Below are positions 1 to 11,520 of a DNA stretch of 64,000 nt, in pieces (the stretch's first letter is position 1; the number at the start of each line of letters is the position of its first letter). The notes under the pieces were generated by a model. It worked only from the letters and a program-made list of their open reading frames with translations. It had not been told where the DNA came from and searched no databases. The position numbers and the translations under genes are program-made. This DNA comes from Sweltsa coloradensis (Eukaryota; Arthropoda; Insecta; Plecoptera; Chloroperlidae), in contig JAMZAV010000026.1 in NCBI GenBank assembly GCA_024449915.1, forward strand, positions 682,001-746,000. The letters are read 5' to 3'.

Positions 1-835
1 AACGAAAGGGATGCCGATAACTCTGTGAACAAAACGCCCGTATGCACTACGTGTGACGTCATGAGGCTCAATATCTACATGACCTTTATATTTATTTACA
101 CTGGAAAACAACAAATTGAAATTTATTTATTTAATTTCTAAATTATTCAGTTATAAAATTTTTTTGCACAAAGGACATTAAATAAAACTAAATATATGTA
201 ATACAAACACAAATATTTGGAATAATGAATATAAATATAACAATAATAAATATATAATAAGAACAACATAAATATTGTATTGCTGTTGATAATACGAAAG
301 TTTCGTAAACACCTCCCGGTATTTCGTAAAAGTTTTTTATTGCCTGAAACAAATACTACATTTGTGTGTGTTTGTTTTCCATTTGAGGCTGTGCTGCAAA
401 CAAAAACTACAACGTCACACCCTGTGAACATGACACGAGAATATCAGCTTGGTTTTGCAACGTTGTGGACATTGTGCGTCCTTTATTTCAACATGATATG
501 TACATCGGCGCAAGAACCCTAGCCCACTTCTTCTGCTCGGGCTGGCTGGCTTGCTAATGAGTGATGTGCATGGTGACGTATAACATTGACACGAGAACCA
601 GTCTGTTGATTTGAGTGTATCCTAAAGCTTGTCCAAGTATTTAATTATTTTTGGTGGAGGTGCCGGGTTAATGAAAATATTCTTTTTTAGACTATCTCTT
701 TGTACACCCAGTAACCACGTTTTTTTTAAAATTTCTTTCAACTGTGAAGATTCTTTATCTGGTTCTATAAAATATAATAAAAAGTGTAAAAAGTAAATTT
801 GAAACCAGGGCTAATTCCCTATTGTCAGTGGCTAC
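1..835. other. AT-rich stretch, no gene supported
   Basis: I find no convincing gene here. Short open frames of 80-94 codons on both strands overlap each other, have no splice or codon signal, and look like chance. The segment holds a full CRE-type palindrome TGACGTCA at 54-61 and the first copy of the recurring TTGGTGGAGGTGCCGGGT motif at 651-668. The rest is AT-rich DNA with short A/T runs. Confidence 0.6.
651..668 (+). repeat. Recurring 18-bp motif, copy 1
   Basis: Exact TTGGTGGAGGTGCCGGGT, preceded by a T-run like most other copies. The immediate flanks (T-rich on the left, ttaatgaaaat on the right) differ from those of the longer copies, so only the core is clearly shared. See the separate finding for all 18 positions. 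Confidence 0.7.
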
Positions 836-920
836 CAGATTCGAACCATACATTGCAATCTTGAATAATACTAACACCACTGGTAAGAAATTACACTCTT
901 ATCTCTGCTAGCACTCTACC
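836..920 (-). repeat. Degenerate tRNA-like SINE remnant
   Basis: On the minus strand a B-box-like GGTTCGAATCT lies at 836-847. An A-box-like tract with TAGAGTGCTAGCAGAG lies upstream of it near 903-920. The spacing is larger than in a tRNA, so this is at best a decayed tRNA-derived SINE head. No cloverleaf can be drawn. Confidence 0.35.
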
Positions 921-1557
921 TCTCACACCATACAAGGTCGGAGCGAAGTGGAAGCATTAATTAAAGCTAATTTACTAATTAATGGAACGCAGAGAGATGT
1001 ATTGTAATAGGTGGCGCAACAATGCAAGTATGCACGAGCGGGAGTAGTAACAATGAACATATCTTTTATCCAGTCATATACGTTTTATTTACGGTTGCGC
1101 ACTATAGTGCCGTCAATCGTAAGTCAGCGTCTAGCATGCGAGGTCGTACCTCAGAATGATAATGATATAACACATAAATATCTCTTGAACGTTACTTCGT
1201 AACTATCATTTAGAAGCTGATTAAAAACTTTAAGGGGCGTCCGCTGTACAGTACACAACAGTTTTACCCGTTAGGGGTGTTAGGAAATTTATGAAGCGAA
1301 TGCACAAGGGCTGATTTAATGGACAAAATCCCAGCATTCGCCTTTTCGACTAAAGAAAACATTAAATAATGGTTTAGTCAGGATTCATAATGATAATAAT
1401 CGTTTTATTAGTACAGTTCAAAATATACATTCAGGTTTTAAATTATCTTTAAAATAATTTAAAACCAGAGAAGTATTATGAAATTTACATTTTTGTACCT
1501 TTCTTTAGGTGGTTCATTAGTTCGTTGTTTATTGTGCTATCTAATAAAGATTATCGG
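921..1557. other. No gene supported
   Basis: A 63-codon frame at 1011-1202 has no splice or codon-bias support. No repeat shared with the rest of the window was recognised. Confidence 0.5.
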
Positions 1558-1629
1558 AAGTGGGCATCGAACCTGCTACCTCCCGCATCCAAGTCTCGCT
1601 TGTTACGCATGAGCTAGCTCTGTCGTCGT
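1558..1629 (-). repeat. tRNA-like SINE head
   Basis: Read on the minus strand, this has an A-box-like GAGCTAGCTCATGCG and, about 45 nt later, a B-box-like GGTTCGATGCC, with the spacing expected of a tRNA-derived Pol III promoter. The acceptor stem does not pair convincingly, so a working tRNA gene is unlikely. It resembles the neighbouring element at 2395-2515. Confidence 0.55.
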
Positions 1630-2394
1630 AAGTGCTGAAGAGTGTTATGGTAAATAGCTCACATGTCCCACCCTTGCTTACTTCTGCGCGTAGTAAGTGT
1701 GTGTGACAGAACGCATTATCGTCACACCCGTGCGTGAGTGCGTGACATATATCACGCGTCGTCTCGTCTCACACAAGTAACAGGTGAAACTGACAACGGT
1801 AAATCAAGCGAAGAATATCGGTGAAAAACAGTAAATATCTCGGGGCCACTTTCATTTACATTCGTGTATTTTTTATCACTCGTATATTTTCACTCTCGCT
1901 GTTTCGTTTTCGTTCGCGCCCAGGGGAGTTGGTTTCCTGACGCGGCCCTCTAGTAGTCGGCGTCAACCCTGTCTTGTCTCGTGAAGTGAAGTCGCTGGAA
2001 TGAGAAGTGTCACAAGTATAACTACTGCGCTGTGTTGGGTTGAGTGATGGACGCGCAGCTGAGTCTTTAGTCGCGAGGCTATAGAAGAAGATTTAGTCGT
2101 TGAGAAGTTGAAGTAGTAAGCGCCCCAACGTTGACAATGTGTTCAAATCTTTAGGAGAGAATCTTTAAGGGAATCATCAAAGATTTTTTTTCTCTTAAGA
2201 AACCTATGCCCAGGGTGCAATGCATGCCTCTCTTAAGATGACGCGTGCTGCTGCTGTTTGTTAAACCGAATTACACAATTCAATGTAATTGTCGGTAACT
2301 TTTTATTTGAAAATATGGAATTTATTGGAGTTAGGACAAATTATTGTGCCGAGAATGTCCGAGGGCTATTTACTCAATTTATTGATTTCGCATT
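1630..2394. promoter_or_regulatory. Locally GC/CpG-richer stretch, weak promoter or 5' UTR candidate
   Basis: From about 1690 to 2120 the sequence has more CpG than its surroundings (repeated CGTCTCGTCTC-type strings near 1755-1775 and CGCGGCCC near 1940), as often seen at promoters or first exons. I see no open frame with coding character, no clear TATA box and no decisive initiator. This is compositional evidence only. Confidence 0.2.
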
Positions 2395-2515
2395 AACGAC
2401 TGACGAAAACCTCTGGAATTTTTTCCGTTAGGATTGCCGGTGGCGAGAATCGAAACCGTGACCTCACGAATCTGAGTCTCGCGCTTTACTCTTGAGCCGA
2501 GCCAGTAGCCACCAC
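2395..2515 (-). repeat. tRNA-derived SINE, family A
   Basis: On the minus strand a tRNA-like head has an A-box-like stretch with GGCTCGGCTCAAGAG near 2491-2510 and a B-box-like GGTTTCGATTCTC near 2445-2460. A body beginning CCGGCAATCCTAACGG follows. The same junction occurs at about 19163 (CCGGCAATCCTGACTGAAGG) and about 44184 (CCGGAATCCTGACTGAAAG), which defines a SINE family within this window. Family assignment to any named SINE was not attempted. Confidence 0.6.
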
Positions 2516-2699
2516 TGTCGGTGAGTGACGAGAATCATTGCAAAATAGGAGAACAATGAAGTCATCTTGGAATATATAATATTATGATGTACTTGAAAGT
2601 ATGTACTGTTCGCGACGTATTTCGAGTCTTTTAGTAGAGTAACGTTATTTTCCTTCATACCAACCTTACCACTATATAGTGGCTTCTCTGCGTTGCATC

Positions 2700-3010
2700 T
2701 GATTAATAGTTAGCGTCGACTCTAGAGTGGTTTATCAGGCCAGTTCACACCTCTTCGTAAGTAGTCCTGAAAGTCTCCTGGTTGGTTCCAAGTTGGGTTC
2801 GGGCGATACAGCGCGCAGGGTATACCTCGCTTCAAGTATCGTGTTACTCTCTCCCGAGAGGAGTATAGCCTGGACGTCGGTGTCAGATTGTGAGGGAGGG
2901 TTCCCTAGGGACAGACAGGACAGAAGACGTGTGCTAGACCCTGATAAGACACAACTTGTGGCTCGCGGTCACACGCGGGACCACGCGCGAGTCACACGCT
3001 AAACCTCCCA
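2700..3010. promoter_or_regulatory. GC-richer stretch with donor-like site, weak 5' exon candidate
   Basis: This is GC-richer than the flanks, with an open frame of 91 codons at 2727-3002 that lacks recognisable domains. A consensus-like splice donor GTAAGT lies near 2757, and CpG-rich strings fill 2960-3000. It could be a noncoding first exon or promoter region, but nothing decides it. A T-arm-like GTTCGATTCCC follows at about 3101. Confidence 0.2.
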
Positions 3011-3239
3011 GCTGGAATTACTTGCGCTGATGCGGAAATAATGGATTTTGTTTTTATTTTGCAATTTATTCCTTGATCCTCTGCAACAAAGAGTTTCGTG
3101 TTCGATTCCCGGTGGGTTCTCGACAATCTAATAAATATGGGGGCCATTTTGAAGACAAAGCTGGTTTTATTGTAGTTACCTGTCCAATGACGGGCAGGTC
3201 GGCCATGGTCTAGACTTGTGGACATGCGCATATCGTTTT

Positions 3240-3995
3240 TAGCCTAATCGCAAGGTATATGCTTACGAGTAGTATAATAAATCAGAATTTGGCCGTTGTT
3301 GTAAGAATAAATTATTGTTTCACATTTCTTGTTTTAGATTCGTAATAAGAAAACACAATGTCTATATTAATCGTGTAATTTTCTTTTAAAAAATCCAACT
3401 TATGAAATCCTAGGATTTGTAAGATAAAACACAGCATCCCCAACAGGATTATGTATTTTAAACTATTAAAACAGGTGGTAGATAAACAATATTTAATTTA
3501 TAATTTAAAGTCACATTTGTACCTTTGTTCAGTCGCAAAAAAGTCGTAAAAGTCGTTAAAAGGATTTAAGTTTAGAAATACTATTTTAACTACCCAACAG
3601 TGATGTGGGGACTTCCACCTTCCGGTCCTGTCTTAGACACTGCAACATTAATTTAATTTCACTTTTACTTTCAAAGTGCCACAGGTTCCATTTTGAACGA
3701 TAATTACAAATAAAAAGTATGATGTTCTGACGTAGAATCTGGGCACATCTCTCATCCCCTCCTGTATCGACGTCTGCGAATCGACCGAGATTTGCTCCGT
3801 GCGTGCAGGGGGCGGGGCGAGACAACACGCAACGTTACGCAGTACGCACCTCGGCTCGTTCATCAACCACCGCCTTCGGAATCGGCTGGAGAAAGATAAA
3901 TAGATGATGAGAACGACCCGAACTGTATATCGAAGTGCGGTGGGAAATTATGCATAACCTCTGGGACCCCGGGACTTCCCTCAGAAATACCGGGA
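3240..3995. other. No gene supported
   Basis: This is AT-rich DNA followed by a modestly GC-rich stretch at about 3600-3900. Overlapping short frames on the minus strand (3586-3866) have no splice or domain support. Confidence 0.5.
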
Positions 3996-3999
3996 CCAC

Positions 4000-4040
4000 T
4001 GCCTCCTAGATGCTGCTCGTGGCTCAGCATCTAGGAGGCA
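4000..4040. repeat. Hairpin of the CACTGCCTC family (single copy)
   Basis: There are perfect 16-bp inverted arms, TGCCTCCTAGATGCTG at 4000-4015 and its complement at 4025-4040, around a 9-nt loop CTCGTGGCT. The arm sequence recurs at 56941-56997 as a longer perfect palindrome and at 20442-20945 as a tandem array. A half copy lies at 23777-23791. Confidence 0.85.
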
Positions 4041-4179
4041 TTGACCGGGACAATGCGGCTGTGTGCCCTCACTTTTATTTAGCGACGCTCGCATGTATGC
4101 ACCACTTTTCCGTCCGTCTGTCAAGTCGCGCGATAAAAACCGAACATGACCTCTGACCATAGATACTGACATAACCCTC

Positions 4180-4320
4180 CTCCTTCCTAAATAATGACAT
4201 GCGATCTTTTTTACTTCCTAAAGGATGTTGAATTTTTTTGGTGACCCTATGTGTGAAAGGGGTCGGGTGAGCCTTGTTACAGTGCAATTTTGATGTACTC
4301 GGCATCTCCACCAAGCGATT
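4180..4320 (-). repeat. Dispersed repeat carrying a divergent 18-bp motif
   Basis: The segment contains TTTTTTTGGTGACCCTATG and, at 4297-4314, a diverged core ACTCGGCATCTCCACCAA. The same order (TTTTTGGTGACCCT, G-rich tract, GTTTGAAAATGTATGACCCGG core) is seen at 33780-33883, so both belong to one dispersed family. It has no coding content. Confidence 0.55.
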
Positions 4321-4329
4321 TCAATGTTA

Positions 4330-6480
4330 GATAAGAAGTTATGTGTTTTCCGTCTCGTTTTCCATCTTACACACGGATACATTCACATTGCTGCTTCTTC
4401 GGATGAAAGCAACTGTGTGGAAGTACGACCACATACGCTTGGGAAATCTTGAGCCCCCTGATTTCCAGAATAATTGTATCCTGGTCTTACGCTTTTCTAC
4501 GCGTTTTCTCACGGAAAGGGAATATTGGCACTACTCATTTCCAAATTAACATATTGTTTATTTTTCCAAACGTCCCGGATTTTCAAAAATAGTACGTCTG
4601 AAATCTCAAAAAATTATATATTTTGTTTTCGAGTTGAGAAGTAATGCTTACATAAGAATTTTGAACGGATTATTCCGTACATTAATATGAGCAAATTGTG
4701 TAAACATAACATATTTTGTCATCCTGCACCTAATTGTTTTCACCTCTCTCCGACACTTGTAGGCCTACTAGATAAACTTGGAGTGCGCCCATCACGAGTT
4801 GGTGCGTGTGTTTGTGTAGGATCACGTTCGTCGTTGGATCCTCCGGTTGTTTGCCTATAATCTCTCCGCCCCCCCCCCCCCTCTGATGCGTGGCCTCACA
4901 TTCACAACATATCAGACGGATTGTTTTGATTTCTCCTCGATATTGATTTCATTATTGTTACAAATTACATTGACATATTATCCTGGGATGTCCGACAGGC
5001 TAAAAGAAAACATTCATGAGTATTTTTTTAGGGATTCTGAAAATGTATTTCTCAAATTTCACTTGCTGCTAAAGTAAGCACAGTGACAGGCAGAAGGGAC
5101 TGATTCCACTTTTCCCGTACCGCAACTGAAGTCCTTGGTGAACGGTCAATATTTGAAAACTCTGTATTTGTCTTTACGTCTCAAAATTAAAGTGTCGTAA
5201 AACAATAGAAAGAGAATTCGAAAAAAGTACCGTTCTTTCAAATTAGCCTCCCGCGTTGAATTTTAAATCACGTAGGGGAGAAAGCAAAATACAATCAAAT
5301 AAGGAAAATAATTAGTTATCATTCATTAAATTGATGATTAATCATAAATGATTTCTACTACATCAAAATTTCCACACTTTCATAAATTATTATACCGGAA
5401 ATTAAAAATGTCAGAAAAGACACAAAACAATTTTTCGCGCAAAAACGGAATTTGTTAAATGGTGTCTGAACTACTGGGTGCTCGCAACTCTCATGTGTTA
5501 GGGTGAGGGACACTCTGCAGGCGAATGCACGTTTAATAAAGACTGATGGTTGACGGTGGTGGCGAACATTACTTGTAATAATAAGGGTATTATATCTCGT
5601 CTACCAGGCGAACCTCATCCCGGGGATAAATAGGGAATCAGACACCAGGTCCCGGTGTTTACTTGATATGCTCTGTACGGAGCTGGCGCAGTAATAAAAC
5701 AACAAGTGAGCGGCTGGAGTGACGCGCTATAGCGTCGGAACTGTAAACATCAAGTTTGAGAACGATAAAAGGCATTATTTGTTAAACAAAAAGCACGGAT
5801 GACATCCCATGAATATCATTTTGTACTTGTTGTAGCAACATTTATATTATATTGCATTTCTTTCTTTCTCGTGACTCGTGGGATGTTTGAATTAAGCTGA
5901 GGGTATCCGTACATTAGTATTTGAAGACGATGAGAAATTACTAGAACATGCTAAATATACTTGATATTAACAATAAAAGTGCTAAATATTTTGAATTATT
6001 TTGTTGTTTTGAATTTTGACACACAAATTTGAATTTGCAGAGACATGCCATTAATTTTCCTTATTCACTGGCTTTGCCAAATTGATGCGATACAATGAAT
6101 TTTCCAGTTAAACAAACCATTGGAACCATACTATTTTATACATACCCCACAATATTTTCTCAATTTTATTGATCGGGAAACAATCATTGACCATCCCTAA
6201 TAATAACCCACTGTAAGTTATGACACTCTCGAATCCTTAATAAAATTACATTGATCCTAATGGATTACTTTACTAAGTGTTTGTTGGCAATTAATTATTA
6301 CGTTCTTTTCTTTCCACTCAGAAGATTTAACTGATAGGGTAAAGTTAACTTAAGGGGGGGCAGGAATGGCCTATGTCGCGCATGGCGCATGTTAAATTGC
6401 CAAAATTCCGGTACAATTTACTCCCTGGCATTTAGTCTTAGAGACTAAATTTTGTCACCCCTTCTGGATTAGCTTGTTAC
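4330..6480. other. AT-rich, no gene supported
   Basis: The stretch holds scattered short frames (4343-4549, 4847-5077) without splice or codon support. It also has a C13 tract at 4869-4881 and a sequence at about 6165 (TTTTATTGATCGGGAAACA) that begins like the CGGGAAACACTCCCG repeat found at 25590, 29945 and 60893. I see no gene. Confidence 0.5.
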
Positions 6481-6482
6481 TT

Positions 6483-6642
6483 AGAAATTGTGTGTGTGGG
6501 GATTTTTGAAATTTGAAAATCTGTGGTCACCAGATTTTTTTTATAAATTATAAAAAAAACAGAAAATTGACATTTTTCAAAACAATTTATGGGTTGAAAT
6601 TGGATGATGATATTTTTTCAAAATTCCCCACACACAGTTTCT
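6483..6642. repeat. Inverted repeat
   Basis: Left arm AGAAATTGTGTGTGTGGGG and following bases at 6483-6511 pair with TTTTCAAAATTCCCCACACA and following bases at 6614-6642, about 28 bp with a few mismatches, around a 100-nt AT-rich loop. It may be a fold-back element remnant. No target duplication was identified. Confidence 0.55.
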
Positions 6643-6649
6643 TTAAAAC

Positions 6650-8400
6650 ACAATAAAGAATTAGCCCTGAAAATTTCAAGGCTCTAGCTTGAAAACTACT
6701 AAAGTTATGTGTTCCGAAGTGAAGAAAAAACAAGTTCTGAGTAAACGGGTGTTAAAGTTAATATATAAGGTGTACTTCATGTGCAGTAATTACATTACCG
6801 GTACCATTTTTTTCGGAGGGTATTCAACTTAGAGATTTGATTTTTTTTAAATTCAGCACATTGGAGTTTTTGCTAACATTATTGTAAAAAAAAATTAAAT
6901 CTTTTTTTTTATATACATTAATTTTTGAGTCGTTAATATACGATGGTTGTCATAGCAACATAAAATAATAAAATTTTGCAAAAAAAAAAAAAAAACAATC
7001 AAAAAATTATTAATTTTTTAAAATTTAATTGTGATTAACAACATAACATATTCAACCCAAAAAATCAACTTTGACAATAAGTTTCATTCTTGCTTCCCTT
7101 AATGAACGAAGACGAGCGAACATACTTATCATGATAGAAGTATCTAGAGGGGACCATTCTCAATGGGTCTACCTCTAAACGGAATATTAACTATTGCGCT
7201 ATTCATAAATATGAATCTGTTTTAATAAATTCATAACGTAGACTTACGTTTATGTATAAAGCTATACACATTCACAAAACACGCGTCAGGGGGTCTGACG
7301 TGCGTGATTGTCCCCCCCCCCCCCCCTGTTGTAAAACAATACGTTCAATCGAATGAAAACACAACCGCGAATATTCTCTCGTATTCAAAGCTACAATAAT
7401 TATTTTCGTACCAGGCCATTGATTTGCGGCACTGATGTATCACCATCTGTGGCCTCGTCGCCGTTGACAAAACTGATCTGCTGGGGTGGATTTCTTTTAC
7501 CGATATCCAATCATTGAGTAATCCCATTCGGAATAGCCAAACGCAATATTCATCCATTGGCAGTTTAATCACACACACCCCCTCTTCGCGTATAGTTGGG
7601 TCGTACGTAGTAGGCGCGGACTGTCACAGGGGTGTTCAAGTACAGGACACATTTCACAGTTGGCAAATAGCTATTTGCTCGCCCAGAAACATCCAAAGAA
7701 TATCCATTTTTTTGGAAAAGTTGTCAATAAAGCATACATGGACAGTTCTACTGTCGTAGATTTCATTTTGTTTTGACAGTGCGACAAAAATTTCACGATT
7801 ATAGTCATTTTTGTACAATTAAACAAAATCAAAAATCGTGAAAATCAGTTATTTTTTAAAATTTGTTTTAAAACCAATTTTCGAAAAATGTATCAGTAGA
7901 GTCCTATATTTCCACTTACGTGACAAGTGTCAGTCGGCCGAGTGATTAGGAATAAAACGCATGTCCCATATCCTGTTAAACCCCCACAATTCATTCATCT
8001 CAACTGCCGGGAATTTGGTTGCATTACGTAACAACAACGCGTCAAGTGGGGCATCCAATTTGGAGAGAGAAACTTACCATTGTAATAAAACATTAATAAA
8101 TAACATAAAATAAAATCAGTGTGTGATTTTTTTATTTAAAAAAATGATAAATTTGATTTAAATTGGATTTATTTAATTTAAATCAACAACATCAGTGTTT
8201 TTTTAAACTTGCCAAGCTGGTGAACGATTCAAATTCTTCCACAAGCGTTTCAGAAAATCTCATTTATTTTTGTTGTACAGAAAACTTTGCATAAAGTCAA
8301 TTGAAACTCTTGTGTTTGTAACTCCAAATGAAGTTAAAGTGCACATGATTTAAATCAAAAACACCCTGCAGAATGTATTATTCTATTACGTTTTACGTTT
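6650..8400. other. AT-rich, no gene supported
   Basis: The stretch includes A/T homopolymers around 6840-7020 and a C15 tract at 7312-7326. Two overlapping frames (7345-7578 minus, 7514-7759 plus) have no recognisable domain. I see no shared repeats. Confidence 0.5.
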
Positions 8401-8408
8401 AAATATTT

Positions 8409-8426
8409 TTGGTGGAGGTGCCGGGT
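8409..8426 (+). repeat. Recurring 18-bp motif, copy 3
   Basis: Exact TTGGTGGAGGTGCCGGGT preceded by AAATATTT, much like copy 1 at 651. Downstream AAACTAAATAGGAACGAAG faintly resembles the GGGAGCGAAGCTAC portion of the longer family members. Confidence 0.7.
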
Positions 8427-8519
8427 TCAGACATCAAAATCCTACTTTGTAATCATTTTTAAAAACTAAATAGGAACGAAGTTAAATAAATAAATAAGTG
8501 TATGTACATTGAAGTGTCG

Positions 8520-8665
8520 CGTGCGCCGAGAGCTCGGAGTAAAGATTTGTCTCGTCGTCTGAGTGACGTCGAGGTCGTCATCAGTCACGTCACCCAGCTA
8601 AGGCTAGGAGATCACGCGCGTCGTCGCTTCGCTATATACAGCAGCGAGGAGTATGTGGGATGAAT
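8520..8665 (+). promoter_or_regulatory. Possible core promoter (CRE-like sites plus TATA-like box)
   Basis: A CpG-rich patch has a CRE-like TGACGTCG at 8564-8571 and a half-site GTCACGTCACCC at about 8584. A TATA-like CTATATAC follows at 8632-8639. No open frame with coding character follows. The arrangement could arise by chance, so confidence is low. Confidence 0.22.
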
Positions 8666-9183
8666 GATGCATTGGCGGGAGCTATGATTCCAGGAGACAC
8701 AATGACCTACATGTTCCACCTATGTAAGCTATTCATAGGCTGGATTTATACTAGAAAGTAAGTGCGCAGGAATTGTTGAGGGTTATGACATGTACGTCGG
8801 CACAGAAAGACGAACGAACGTCAAACGCACCCCTCTAATGTCATAACTCTGATTGGTTCTTTCGACTTCCATGTCGGGAACTCGGCATAAGACGTTTTCT
8901 GACCGACTGTGGTACCAACATAATACGTTCTTGCGATGAGAATTGTATCAGTAAACCATCGTGCCTAAATGGGAACCACATGACTAAATACGCATCTAAG
9001 ATTGCAAATGTTAAATTAAAGTTGTAGTGGAATTTAGGCTATGAGATTCGGGATGTTTCGCCACGTCGCTTGTGACTATATTATACGAACCTCGAAGTAT
9101 CATTACCTTTGTGAGTAACATATTCATTAGTACAGAGACTGATTAGTTTGTCTGTGTGTTGTTGATTTTGTTATTGGTTCTGT

Positions 9184-9186
<3 letters not shown>
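8666..9186. other. No gene supported
   Basis: Mixed-composition DNA with no shared repeat, exon or RNA gene that I can support. Confidence 0.5.
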
Positions 9187-9232
<46 letters not shown>

Positions 9233-9233
9233 T
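9187..9233. repeat. (TCG)n microsatellite
   Basis: Roughly 15 uninterrupted TCG units. It is CpG-rich and otherwise unremarkable. Confidence 0.95.
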
Positions 9234-9769
9234 GTTTATATTCTCGACTGTCACCCAGGCTCTGCTGAGACACTTTGAAAAGTGAAAACTATATATTGCA
9301 CTGCGACAGAACGGAAGACTACATCATATTACTTCTAGACAAGTTGAACTTGGCGTTTAAATTGCCCCAGCTACAAAGTGGGCGTTTGACATTTGGAGCT
9401 ACTTTACATGAATCTCATGCCAGGCAGGCACACCCCCGACGTTTATATTAGCTCTCTGTGTTGTGTATACCATTGTGAAGACTCATCCACCCCGACCGGA
9501 AACTCAATATATTCAGTAAATATATACGAAAATATAGTATGCATTATGTATGTCGTCGCGGATGTGGCGTCTATCGACCAAGCTAGTGGTTGCTTGACAT
9601 GCATGGCGGGAGGGACTTGGTATGCACTCGGTGCGCCGAGGATGTGGTGTGGCTAGTAGCGTCCCTGTCACAGTTGCTGCTAAATGTCTAGGAGACGTGC
9701 AGTATGCATCATGCTAAACCGGTGGTTGCCAAGCCTCTCAAGCGTACGCGCACTAGATTGTCATATATT

Positions 9770-9893
9770 GTCATTGTTTGCTCGTCGATGCTATCGGCGC
9801 CTACAGGGTTGGCTTGGTATGCTTTAAATTTAGTCCCCCGCTGAAAATCAGTTATGTGAGTGGGTAGACTCTAAATACGATTTTTTTTTTTGT
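9770..9893 (+). repeat. SINE-like repeat, family B, copy 1
   Basis: The order is TCATTGTTTGCTCGTCGATG, a CGGCGCCTACAGGGTTGG block, CTGAAAATCAGTTATGTGAG, TGGGTAGACTCTAAATACG, then an 11-nt T run. Copies with the same order occur at 26149, 27834 and 55009, and 3' pieces at 59471 and 61023. The constant T-rich end suggests retroposition in the opposite orientation (A-tail on the minus strand). No tRNA boxes are obvious. Confidence 0.75.
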
Positions 9894-10930
9894 TTACTTT
9901 TATGGGATCCGTTTTAATGGACCCTCTAGGAACAGGTTTTAGGAACCGGTTCTATCCAAAAGTTCCAACCCCACCGATGCCTTCTAGTGCGCGTTCACCG
10001 AGGACGACGGCTTGATAACAACTAATAACCGCCAGTAATTCCTAAGGGTGAAGGATTTGTGATAATTGAAGTGATAACTTTATTCAGGTATAGAAGACTA
10101 TATTACAATTTGCCAACAATTATTCAAACCATGTAGGCCTATTAGGGTATTTATGAGTTATTTTTATCAAAGAGCTTTATTAAGGTTTTGAGAGTGTCAT
10201 TAGTGTGGGTCCTGTTTCATAGCCTGTATAGGCTTTCGTAAAATACAATCATCAAGTAATGTTTATAACAGCTAATTGTAGATAATACATTTATAATATT
10301 TGATCTTAAACATAAGTCCTCTACAACACACCTTCAATAATTCTTCAAGTCTTAACCTTCTTTTAACTAAAGTCATGAGTATATTTAGTCTATAATATCC
10401 GCAGTCCACCACTAGCATCGAGTCCGCGTGAATAATACAACTTGAACGCTAACTTCACCCCTATCGCTGGCTCTTCGTTAAAATAACTCGCTTTTCTTTT
10501 CCCCCCACCAACGAAAACACCGCGCTGAGTTACGACCGCGAGGTGAGATGATCATTTAATTTCTACGAACAAATGCTTTCCCATCTCATAAAAAATCCCA
10601 ATTGAGTTAGCTACGTCGGAGACGGTGCGAATTAAACCTCTAGAATGGCCTTGCTATATTCATCTCTGGCTTCACCAGGATGAAAAGTGGGGCTCATGGT
10701 CCCATTATTGTTAGGAGAATACATTCACCAGAGAAGCCTGTTTCGAACCGAAGACAGGGTACATTCTTTTCTTGTGTTCCCTCGCAAATTAAATTTTCGT
10801 TATTCAGAGGAAATTATTAAATGATGATAGAAGTTGACGGGTTTTTCTCAAGGGTGAACTATGGCTTATAGAGTCGGGGTAGCACAGACTTAAGTAGTGA
10901 ACGTGATAATATGATCATAAAATGATGACA
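9894..10930. other. No gene supported
   Basis: AT-rich DNA with a locally C-rich patch at about 10498-10510. No repeats shared with the window and no plausible exon. Confidence 0.5.
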
Positions 10931-11145
10931 CTTTTATTTATTTATTTAGCGTCTATCCTATTCAGTTAAAAAACTGATTTACAAAGGAGGACAACTAAAA
11001 TATAAATCTCACACAGATAGACACAACAATGAATTACAGTAAATATTTGAAATACTAATATTACAACAACAATGTATTAGAATAGAACACAATACTTTTG
11101 GTAACATATTCAAAAAGGATATTAAATGCAATTAATTTATGACCC
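10931..11145 (-). repeat. Non-LTR retrotransposon 3'-end-like repeat, copy 1
   Basis: This begins with TTTATTTATTTA then GCGTCTATCCTATTCAGTT, and continues with ACAAAGGAGGACAACTAAA and, near the end, TTCAAAAAGGATATTAAAT. The same order of blocks recurs at 41492-41775. On the minus strand the element ends in a TAAA-type tail, as many non-LTR elements and their SINEs do. No reverse transcriptase frame is attached. Confidence 0.6.
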
Positions 11146-11314
11146 AAATATAAAAATGGGGGAAAAAAGAAAGAAAAAAAATTAAAAAAACTAAAAAACC
11201 TGGTTAGTCCTAATGGTCCGTTAAACTAAATACAATAATACTATTTGAGACAGTGTTTGACAGTATCTGTCCAATCATTTGTCACGCATAAAATAAAAAC
11301 ATGATGCACGAGAA

Positions 11315-11520
11315 CGGCCGAAATAGGGAGCGAAACTACTATGTAAAAAAAGGATACAAAAATTATGAAACATGTTTTGGTGGAGGTGCCGGGTTTAAGT
11401 TCTCTTTCCTTTTCGGGCGGCTAGCCCCGCCTCACTAGGCGCCGGGTCACCATACAAATCCGTACCATATCAAATGGCAATGTCAACAAAAAATAAAGCA
11501 TGCCAATCTACAAAGTTATC
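11315..11520 (+). repeat. Dispersed repeat with the 18-bp motif
   Basis: GGGAGCGAAACTACT at about 11326 is followed by the exact core at 11377-11394, a pyrimidine-rich stretch, GGCGGCTAGCCCCGCCT and CAATGTCAACAAAAAATAA. The copy at 57215-57420 has the same order (GGGAGCGAAGCTAC, core, GGCTAGCTACGCCCTCC, CAGTGCCAACAAAAAAATC). This gives a family about 200 bp long in which the core is the best-kept block. Confidence 0.7.
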